A stretch of 7,706 nt of DNA from NCBI GenBank assembly GCA_964463985.1, contig CAYXEK010000158.1, positions 1-7,706 of the forward strand, given 5' to 3'. This document shows positions 1 to 5,392 of the stretch, in pieces (position 1 is the first letter of the stretch; each line of letters begins with the position of its first letter). The notes beneath the pieces are model-generated. The model made no database searches. It was not told the origin of the DNA and saw only the letters and a list, made by a program, of their open reading frames with translations. Position numbers and translations under genes: made by a program. The stretch comes from JAXGPF01 sp964463985. GTDB taxonomy: Bacteria; Verrucomicrobiota; Kiritimatiellia; JAAZAB01.

Positions 1-987
1 GAGGACCAGGTGGCCTTCAACCGCCGGTTCCGCATGCGCCAGGGCCGCGTGTACACGCATCCGGGCAAGGGCAATCCGGATATTGTCGCGCCGGCCGGGC
101 CGACTGACCCGGATGTGGGCGTGATCGGGGCCTGGAGTCCAAGCGGCGCGTACCTGGGGTGCGTTGTGAATTTCGCCTGCCACGGCACCGTTATGGGCGG
201 CCCGGTGGTTTCCGCTGACTGGATTTACTATCTCGACCGGACAATCCGCGGGGTGATGGGCGGGCAGGGGGTGACGGTGTTCCTCAACGGCGCCTGCGGG
301 GATGTGACCCAGGTCAACAACCAATCCCTGCGCGTCTCGGAATTCGGCGAGCGCTGGGCGGAATTCGTCGGGACGCGCGTGGGCGCGGAAGCCGTGAAAG
401 TGCTGGCGACCTCCGATCGCGGACCATGGCAGAAAGCTTCAGTAGCCGTCCGGCGCAAAATATTGCGCATCCCGCGGCGCCGTCCGGACCGTCGGCGATT
501 GCGCGCCAGTCTGGCGGAAGTCCGGAGGGGATTGCGCAATCCGGACCGTTGTCGGACGACGGCATGGGTTTTCGCCAAGGAATATATCCTGGCCGATTAC
601 ATGGCGCGGATGCAGCCCATCGTCCCGGTGGAAGTTCAGGTAATCCAGGTCGGCCCGGTAGTCCTGGCCGCCAATCCGTCCGAGTATTTTTGCCATCTGG
701 GCCTGCAAATCAAGGCGGCCTCGAAATTCCCCTGCACGTTTGTCGTCGAACTGGCCAACGGCAGCGCCGGCTACGTTCCCGGGCGCGATGCCTTCCGGCC
801 CGAGGGCGGCGGGTATGAAACGGTTTTGACTTCTTATTCCACGCTGGCGGCGGATGCCGGGGAAAAAATTGCCCGCGCCGCGGCGGGCTTGCTGGCGGAT
901 TTGAAACCCGGCGTTTTGCCGGCGCCGGCGCTGGTCAAGGCCCCGGGTACGCCGTGGAGTTACGGTGTCCTGGGGCCGGACGCGTGA
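1..987 (+). CDS. Neutral/alkaline non-lysosomal ceramidase-like hydrolase (5' end outside window)
   Basis: The reading frame is open from base 1, so the start and any signal peptide lie upstream; 328 residues are visible before the TGA. The pattern matches the neutral/alkaline ceramidase N-terminal domain family, zinc amidases that cleave N-acyl sphingoid lipids. Three landmarks support this: NFACHGT (His at visible residue 61), FLNGACGDV, equivalent to the family's FxQGxxGD, and NPSEYF (Glu 228) followed by ANGSAGYVP (Tyr 258). His, Glu and Tyr at these places are zinc ligands in characterised ceramidases; the other His should be upstream. The protein stops soon after the catalytic core, with no C-terminal immunoglobulin-like domain, as in many environmental bacterial homologues whose substrate is unknown. 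An Arg-rich stretch at about residues 150-185 contains small DNA repeats but keeps the frame. The next gene is co-directional, 219 bp away, so shared transcription is uncertain. The family is fairly secure; ceramide as substrate is not. Confidence 0.75.
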   Translation, partial: EDQVAFNRRFRMRQGRVYTHPGKGNPDIVAPAGPTDPDVGVIGAWSPSGAYLGCVVNFACHGTVMGGPVVSADWIYYLDRTIRGVMGGQGVTVFLNGACGDVTQVNNQSLRVSEFGERWAEFVGTRVGAEAVKVLATSDRGPWQKASVAVRRKILRIPRRRPDRRRLRASLAEVRRGLRNPDRCRTTAWVFAKEYILADYMARMQPIVPVEVQVIQVGPVVLAANPSEYFCHLGLQIKAASKFPCTFVVELANGSAGYVPGRDAFRPEGGGYETVLTSYSTLAADAGEKIARAAAGLLADLKPGVLPAPALVKAPGTPWSYGVLGPDA

Positions 988-995
988 GAGGGGTA

Positions 996-1012
996 TCAAA
1001 TTTCTAATTTGA
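996..1012 (+). terminator. Small hairpin just after the ceramidase-like gene
   Basis: TCAAATT and AATTTGA form a perfect 7-bp stem around a TCT loop, 8 bases after the stop codon. The stem is A/T-rich and no T-run follows, so it is a poor intrinsic terminator. Its position suggests a 3'-end processing or pausing signal, but this is weak. Confidence 0.25.
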
Positions 1013-1100
1013 GCTTCCGAATGGAGGGCGAACCTGTGGTGAGCCGTATACAGGAGCGGCGCCGGATGAGCGGTTGCGGGGGGATAAGAAGCGAAATAAT

Positions 1101-1188
1101 ATCTCACCAAGACACAAAGCCACAAAGAAACAACATTAATATTGTCTTGTTTGTGTTTTCTTGGTGACTTGGTGACTTTGTGAGAGAA
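1101..1188. repeat. Inverted repeat made of two arms of three 8-bp units
   Basis: The left arm (1105-1128) reads CACCAAGA, CACAAAGC, CACAAAGA. The right arm (1160-1183) reads CTTGGTGA, CTTGGTGA, CTTTGTGA, the reverse complement of the same unit. The arms are framed by ATCT on the left and GAGA on the right. The 31-bp spacer contains its own near-palindrome, ACAACATTAATATTGT (1129-1144), so the whole can fold as one long hairpin with bulges. Related units occur at 7203-7218, 7293-7316 and 7465-7480, so this is a dispersed family and not a single accident. It ends only about 20 bp before the oxidoreductase start and would lie in its 5' leader if transcribed from upstream. Function unknown. Confidence 0.7.
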
Positions 1189-1206
1189 CAAAGAAAGGGT
1201 AGTTGC

Positions 1207-2112
1207 ATGAAAAAATATCGTTTCGGGGTGCTGGGATTGAAAATGGGAGCGATGTGGGTGGATGGTGTGACGCGGAATCCGGCGGCGGAACTCGTTGCCG
1301 TGTTCGATCCGAACATGGAAGGCTGCCGCGCTTTCATGGCGCAGCGGAAAATTGCGCTGCCGCAGCCGGAAATGGTCAAGCAATCCGAAAATGAATTTTT
1401 CAAAGCCGATATGGACGCCGTCATCGTTGCTACCCCCGACCAACTGCATGTGCCGCAGTCCGTGCGCGCCCTGCGCCGGGGCTGCCACGTCATCTGCGAA
1501 AAGCCCATGGCGCCCACCGTGGCGGACTGCAAAAAGATCATTGACGCCGCCAAAAAATACAAACGCTGGTTCATGACCGGCCAGGTGGGGCGTTACACGC
1601 CGGCTTTTCGCGCCGCCAAGCAGTTGATCAGCGAGGGCGTGATCGGCGACCTGGTGTTTGTCGAGAGCGAGTATTACCATAATTACGCGCATGCCGAAGG
1701 CGTCGGCAAATGGCGCAGCGACCCCAAAATCCGCCGCGAAGGTTTTATCGGCGGCGGCTGNNNNNNNNNNNNNNNNNNNNNNNNNNNNNNNNNNNNNNNN
1801 NNNNNNNNNNNNNNNNNNNNNNNNNNNNNNNNNNNNNNNNNNNNNNNNNNNNNNNNNNNNACCTTGAAACTTTACAATGCCAAATACCTGAAAACCGCGA
1901 TTCCCGGCCTGGGCGGCGCCTGGACGGTGCCGGTGAAAGTAAACAATCACAATGTCGGCGCGGAAGTGGATGAATTCGTCAAGTGCCTGCAGTCCGGCAA
2001 ACGCCCCCCGACTGATGAATATGAAGGCGCCAACACCGTGTCTTTCGGCGAGGCCGCACTGGTTTCCGCCCGTACGGGCCGCCCGGTGAAGGTTAAAAAT
2101 TTGCGGCGTTGA
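1207..2112 (+). CDS. Gfo/Idh/MocA family NAD(P)-dependent oxidoreductase, interrupted by an assembly gap
   Basis: This family uses NAD(P) to oxidise or reduce sugars, inositols and related polyols; the substrate here cannot be told. The start is the ATG at 1207, preceded by AAAGGG at 1194-1199 with 7 bp spacing; a GTG at 1180 in the same frame lies inside the repeat and is less likely. The N-terminal Rossmann fold shows FGVLGLKMGAM, then ELVAVFDPN, ATPDQLH (residues 75-81) and the family hallmark CEKP with Lys 99. Then come YYHNYAHAEGVGKW and GFIGGG at the edge of the gap. After the gap, AEVDEFVKCLQSGKRPPTDEYEGA and the ending ARTGRPVKV are typical of the C-terminal end. The nominal length is 301 codons including 33-34 unknown residues. 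Family members usually run about 330-360, so the true gap is probably longer than shown. Oddity: the middle Gly of the GxGxxG nucleotide motif is Lys 12. Coding is in frame on both sides, but a frameshift hidden in the gap cannot be excluded. Confidence 0.85.
   Translation: MKKYRFGVLGLKMGAMWVDGVTRNPAAELVAVFDPNMEGCRAFMAQRKIALPQPEMVKQSENEFFKADMDAVIVATPDQLHVPQSVRALRRGCHVICEKPMAPTVADCKKIIDAAKKYKRWFMTGQVGRYTPAFRAAKQLISEGVIGDLVFVESEYYHNYAHAEGVGKWRSDPKIRREGFIGGGXXXXXXXXXXXXXXXXXXXXXXXXXXXXXXXXXXTLKLYNAKYLKTAIPGLGGAWTVPVKVNNHNVGAEVDEFVKCLQSGKRPPTDEYEGANTVSFGEAALVSARTGRPVKVKNLRR
1761..1860. other. Assembly gap (100 N)
   Basis: Exactly 100 N within the oxidoreductase. This is the conventional placeholder for a gap of unknown size, so downstream distances are not guaranteed. 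The missing part should encode the segment after the GGGC/H motif, including the substrate-side conserved His region. Confidence 0.97.
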
Positions 2113-2141
2113 TGGGCGGCGGACGCCGGCAGAATCCGGAG

Positions 2142-2202
2142 TGTAGTGGCCGAACTGTGTTCGGCATGCCTGCTGGAAGCGCCACACAGTGGCGCCGCTA
2201 CA
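2142..2202. repeat. REP-like bipartite element, GTAG type
   Basis: Two head-to-head hairpin units lie between convergent genes. Unit A reads TGTAGTG (2142-2148) followed by a 7-bp stem GCCGAAC/GTTCGGC with loop TGT (2149-2165). Unit B, read on the minus strand, is TGTAGCG (2202-2196) followed by GCGCCAC/GTGGCGC, again with loop TGT (2195-2179). The two feet also pair with each other (7 bp including one G-T), giving a closed three-way shape. Between the units, three stem base pairs differ and all three changes are compensatory. A GTAG foot followed by a hairpin is the known layout of REP sequences recognised by RAYT (Y1 tyrosine) transposases, and inverted pairs are called BIMEs. Assignment to that class is inference. 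It may also serve as a two-way transcription barrier, although there is no T-run. Confidence 0.65.
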
Positions 2203-2239
2203 GGTTCGGCATCCGGAATGCGTCACGTCGCGCGGCCGG

Positions 2240-4777
2240 CTATTTCCCGGCGGGTTGCACGACGATGTTGGCCAGCCGGTCGGGCACGATGATCACCTTG
2301 CGGACCGCCGCGCCAGCCAGCCATTGCGCGGTCTGCGGGTCTTGCAGCACGGCCTTTTCCGCGGCGGCGCGGTCCAGGCCGGCACCGACAACCATTTTGC
2401 CGCGTAACTTGCCGTTGATCTGGATGGCGATTTCCACCGTGTCGCGCGCCAGCGCCCGTTCATCGGCGGCGGGCCAGGGACTGCGTAAAATGCCGGCCTT
2501 GTGTCCGAGGTTGACCCATAATTCCTCGGCCGCGTGCGGCGCCAGCGGCGCCAGCAATTTCACCAGCGTTTCCACGGCCTGGCGGAACACCGCGCCGCCC
2601 TGCAAGCCTGCCTCCGCCGGGCGGAACGCTTCCAGCGCGTTCAGCAGTTCCATGATCTGTGCGATGGCGGTGTTGAAATGAAAGGCGCCTTCTAGGTCGG
2701 AAGTGACTTTCCGGATGGTGTAATGGGTTTTCCGGAACAACTCCCGCGCCGCAGGCGTCATGGCCGGGATGTCCAGCAATTCTCCGGACGCGCCGCGGAT
2801 GGTTTCCAGGTTGGCATACACCAGGCGCCACAGGCGGCGCAGGAATCGCGAGGCGCCTTCAATGCCCTGGTCGCTCCATTCGGCGTCTTTTTCAGGCGGT
2901 CCGATGAACAGCGTATAAAGACGGACGGTGTCCGCGCCGTATTCGCGGATCAATTCGTCGGGGCTGACCACGTTGCCCTTGGATTTCGACATCTTGTAGA
3001 GCTGGCCGTCGCGTTCGCTGCGCTTGCAGATCATCCCCTGCGTGAAGAGATTGGCAAACGGCTCATCGAAGGCCAGCAGGCCCATGTCGTGCAGCGCCTT
3101 GGTGAAAAAGCGGGCATAAAGCAGGTGCAAAATGGCATGTTCCACGCCGCCGATGTATTGGTCCACCGGCAGCCAGCGGTTGCAGGCTTCGGCATCAATC
3201 GCCCGGCGCTCATCCCGCGGCGAGAGGTAGCGCAGGAAATACCAACTGGAATCCACAAAGGTGTCCATGGTGTCGCTTTCCCGGCGCGCGGGTTTGCCGC
3301 AGACCGGGCACTTGACATTGTGGAACGATTTGGAGCCGGCCAGCGGCGATTCGCCCTTGGGGCGGAATTCGACATCCTCCGGTAACAGCACGGGCAAATC
3401 CTGTTCCGGCACAGGCTGCATGCCGCAGTCTTCGCAGTAAATGATGGGAATGGGCGCGCCCCAGTAGCGCTGACGACTGATCAGCCAGTCGCGCAGGCGG
3501 TAATTCACCTGCGCCTCGCCAAATCCCTTGCGGGCCGCAAAATCGGCCATCCGCCGACGGGCCTCCGCGCTGGGCAGTCCGGTGAATTCGCCGGAATTAA
3601 CGGCAATGCCGTCCTCGCAGAAAGCGTCGGGCATGGTCTCCAGCGCCAGGTTTTGCGCCGGGGGTTGAATGGAAAGCCGGATGGGCAATCGGTACTTGCG
3701 GGCGAAGGCCCAGTCGCGCGTGTCATGGGCGGGTACCGCCATGACCGCGCCGGCGCCATAGCTCATGATCACGTAATCGCCCACCCACAGGGGGATGGTT
3801 TCGCCATTGAACGGATTGACGACATGCCGGCCCGTGAAAACCCCGTTTTTTTCCGCTGTATCCGCCAAGCGTTCTTTGGCGGCGATGCGGCCGGCCCGCC
3901 GGACGAATTCCATCACGGCGGATTCCTGCGGCAGCCCCTTTACCAGTTGCGGCAGGTGTGCGTATTCGGGGGCCAGCACCATGTAAGTGCAGCCGTAAAT
4001 AGTGTCAATCCGGGTGGTAAAGCAGGCGATTTCCGCGCAGGGATCGGCGCGGCCGTCGGAGCGCGGCTGCAGTTTGAACCGGACCTGGGCGCCTTCGCTG
4101 CGCCCGATCCAGTTGGCCTGCATGGTCTTGACCCGTTCGGGCCAGCCGGAGAGTTTCCCGAGGTCGTCCAGCAGGCGTTGCGAATAAGCTGTGGTTTTGA
4201 AGAACCATTGTTCCAGGTGTTTTTCCACGACTTCGGTCTCGCAGCGCTCGCACCGGCCGTCAATCACCATTTCATTGGCCAGCACTGTAGCGCAGGATGG
4301 GCACCAGTTAACCGGCGCCTTGGCCTTATAAGCCAGGCCGTGCTTGTAAAATTGCAGGAACATCCACTGGGTCCACTTGTAGTAGTCCGGCAGGCAGGCG
4401 GTGACTTCGCGGTCCCAATCATAACAAACGCCCCAGGCGCGCAGTTGCCGTTTCATGGTGGCGATGTTGCGCAAGGTGGAAACGCGGGGGTGGGTGCCGG
4501 TCTTGATGGCGGCATTTTCCGCGGGGAGGCCAAATGCATCCCAGCCCATCGGGGCCAGCACGTTGAAGCCGCGCATGATTTTGTAGCGGGCTACGGCGTC
4601 GCCGATGATGTAATTGCGGCCATGGCCGACGTGCAGGGCGGCCGAGGGGTAGGGGAACATCATCAGGCAGTAGTATTTGCGCTCGGCGCGATCGAGGTCG
4701 GCCTTGAAAAAACCGGCTTCATTCCAGTAAGCCTGCCACTTGGCTTCGATTTCCGCAAATGGATATTTCTCCTGCAT
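2240..4777 (-). CDS. leuS: Leucyl-tRNA synthetase (class Ia), complete
   Basis: Charges tRNA-Leu with leucine in the cytoplasm and edits mischarged tRNA. The predicted protein has 845 residues, close to the 860 of E. coli. The ATG at 4777 is chosen because MQEKYPFAEIEAKWQAYW is the conserved family start and an AAGGAA ribosome site (4785-4790) sits 7 bases upstream; an in-frame extension to 4948 has no family-like sequence. Motifs in order: HVGH, the HIGH signature (49-52); a Cys pair CPSC and CERC (159, 162, 176, 179) of the zinc module; CP1 editing domain with TTR (254-256) and GAVMAVPAHDTRD, whose last Asp (355) matches the E. coli editing Asp 345; a second set of cysteines (YCEDC, CPVC) in the later insertion; DTFVDSSWYFLRY; KMSKS (595-599); and a C-terminal tRNA-binding tail ending IIVPDRLANIVVQPAGK. 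No T-box or other leader is recognisable upstream. It is convergent with the oxidoreductase and divergent from top6B, so it is probably transcribed alone. Confidence 0.97.
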   Translation of the reverse strand: MQEKYPFAEIEAKWQAYWNEAGFFKADLDRAERKYYCLMMFPYPSAALHVGHGRNYIIGDAVARYKIMRGFNVLAPMGWDAFGLPAENAAIKTGTHPRVSTLRNIATMKRQLRAWGVCYDWDREVTACLPDYYKWTQWMFLQFYKHGLAYKAKAPVNWCPSCATVLANEMVIDGRCERCETEVVEKHLEQWFFKTTAYSQRLLDDLGKLSGWPERVKTMQANWIGRSEGAQVRFKLQPRSDGRADPCAEIACFTTRIDTIYGCTYMVLAPEYAHLPQLVKGLPQESAVMEFVRRAGRIAAKERLADTAEKNGVFTGRHVVNPFNGETIPLWVGDYVIMSYGAGAVMAVPAHDTRDWAFARKYRLPIRLSIQPPAQNLALETMPDAFCEDGIAVNSGEFTGLPSAEARRRMADFAARKGFGEAQVNYRLRDWLISRQRYWGAPIPIIYCEDCGMQPVPEQDLPVLLPEDVEFRPKGESPLAGSKSFHNVKCPVCGKPARRESDTMDTFVDSSWYFLRYLSPRDERRAIDAEACNRWLPVDQYIGGVEHAILHLLYARFFTKALHDMGLLAFDEPFANLFTQGMICKRSERDGQLYKMSKSKGNVVSPDELIREYGADTVRLYTLFIGPPEKDAEWSDQGIEGASRFLRRLWRLVYANLETIRGASGELLDIPAMTPAARELFRKTHYTIRKVTSDLEGAFHFNTAIAQIMELLNALEAFRPAEAGLQGGAVFRQAVETLVKLLAPLAPHAAEELWVNLGHKAGILRSPWPAADERALARDTVEIAIQINGKLRGKMVVGAGLDRAAAEKAVLQDPQTAQWLAGAAVRKVIIVPDRLANIVVQPAGK

Positions 4778-4795
4778 GCGCGCGTTCCTTTTTGA

Positions 4796-5081
4796 AAAAT
4801 TCCGCCGCTGTCCGCCAACCGCTAAGTCATGTACTGTAGCAATCTCATGCCGGGGCGCAAAGTAAAATCTGGTTTGGATCTTACGCGGGAGCTTGGGGGC
4901 AGATCGGAAATGATCCAACATAGAAACAAGTAACAGATTCCTGAACAATTAACTGCCAACCTGAATCCGTGACGGAATTTTATGTTGTCAAGATAATGTG
5001 CGTACAAGCAACAATTTAAGGCGTTTTAAAATATCACCAAAAACACACGGCGCTGTTTGGCGGAAAAGACCGCCCTGCGGG
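4796..5081. other. Non-coding leader side of leuS, nothing recognised
   Basis: This stretch upstream of leuS is less GC-rich than the genes. Short open frames here resemble no family and lack ribosome sites. A minus-strand TTGACA (4991-4986) is present, but the hexamers 16-18 bp downstream are GC-containing and poor -10 boxes. No tRNA, T-box or riboswitch could be recognised by eye. The leuS promoter is expected here but is not identified. Confidence 0.5.
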
Positions 5082-5179
5082 TGAGGCCATTATGCCGCAT
5101 CTGCTTGGTTACGAAGGATTCGCAGTATATTTATACAGCTTCATCCTTCACGCCTCGCATCTGCGGCATACTGACCTCA
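5082..5179. repeat. 98-bp imperfect inverted repeat (long hairpin)
   Basis: Pairing arms nest from outside in: TGAGG (5082-5086) with CCTCA (5175-5179); TATGCCGCA..TGC (5091-5104) with GCA..TGCGGCATA (5157-5170), two mismatches in 14; GAAGGAT (5113-5119) with ATCCTTC (5143-5149); and GTATA (5125-5129) with TATAC (5132-5136) at the tip. The repeated nested agreement suggests a selected structure or a small transposable unit rather than chance. No gene is encoded. It lies about 300 bp upstream of leuS and 210 bp upstream of top6B. Confidence 0.65.
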
Positions 5180-5202
5180 TCACGGATTCAGGTGGTGAAC
5201 AC

Positions 5203-5261
5203 TGGAGGGCCGGCTTCCACGCCGGCCGAGTCAGACGGTCGGGGTGGAACCCGACCCTCCA
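5203..5261. repeat. REP-like bipartite element, GGAG type
   Basis: Two inverted hairpin units. Unit A is T, GGAG (5204-5207), then a 7-bp stem GGCCGGC/GCCGGCC with loop TTCCAC (5208-5227). Unit B on the minus strand is T, GGAG (5260-5257), then GGTCGGG/CCCGACC with the same loop TTCCAC (5256-5237). The two stems differ at two pairs, both compensatory. The feet TGGAG and CTCCA are complementary, so the element closes on itself, and on one strand the two loops (TTCCAC and GTGGAA) are complementary to each other. GGAG is, with GTAG, one of the tetranucleotide feet reported for REP sequences. The architecture equals that of the element at 2142-2202, but the sequence family is different. Confidence 0.65.
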
Positions 5262-5321
5262 AAAACTGGAACAAGGAACCAGCAAAAACACAAAAGGGAT
5301 GTAATCGCTGGAATACGGGAT

Positions 5322-5350
5322 TTCCGATAATCTCTTCCGATATTTTCCGA
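5322..5350 (+). promoter_or_regulatory. Three TTCCGA direct repeats before the top6B promoter
   Basis: TTCCGA occurs at 5322-5327, 5335-5340 and 5345-5350, the first two followed by TA. Spacings are 13 and 10 bp, so the last two would lie on the same face of the helix. They end 5 bp before the -35 box, where an activator or repressor would be expected to bind. The motif is not one I can assign to a known regulator, and an A/T-rich stretch could give this by chance. Confidence 0.3.
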
Positions 5351-5355
5351 AAAAA

Positions 5356-5384
5356 TTGACTTTTGCGCCCCCCTTGCTTAATAT
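5356..5384 (+). promoter_or_regulatory. Sigma-70-type promoter of top6B, likely leaderless
   Basis: TTGACT (5356-5361) and TAATAT (5379-5384) are separated by exactly 17 bp, matching the consensus at 5 of 6 and 4 of 6 positions. Transcription normally starts 6-9 bases after the -10 box, here 5391-5393, and the top6B ATG begins at 5393. The message would therefore have almost no 5' leader, which agrees with the absence of a Shine-Dalgarno sequence in the CGCGCCCC just before the ATG. Confidence 0.7.
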
Positions 5385-5392
5385 CGCGCCCC

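Noticed and set aside
483..549. Small direct repeats TCCGGACCGT and GATTGCGC and a 14-bp palindrome inside the ceramidase-like gene
   Set aside because: They encode an Arg-rich segment in frame and are explained by GC-rich Arg/Pro codons; too short to call an inserted element.
1021..1170. 50-codon frame from ATG 1021 after the ceramidase-like gene, with GAGCCGTAT recalling group II intron domain V
   Set aside because: The frame runs into the inverted repeat and has no ribosome site; the domain V helix partner and the GAAA loop are absent.
439..2226. 595-codon open frame on the minus strand
   Set aside because: It runs antisense to two recognisable genes, is bridged by the N gap, and its translation resembles no family.
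3653..4795. 380-codon plus-strand frame opposite leuS
   Set aside because: leuS is certain from its motifs; GC-rich coding DNA often leaves long antisense frames open, and this one has no recognisable domain.
4963..4991. Minus-strand TTGACA as leuS promoter
   Set aside because: No acceptable -10 box at 16-18 bp; the hexamers there are CGGATT, GGATTC and GATTCA.
5057..5359. Plus-strand frames of 70-100 codons before top6B
   Set aside because: They translate the hairpin and REP-like repeats; a repeat-derived peptide with no conserved features is unlikely to be a gene.
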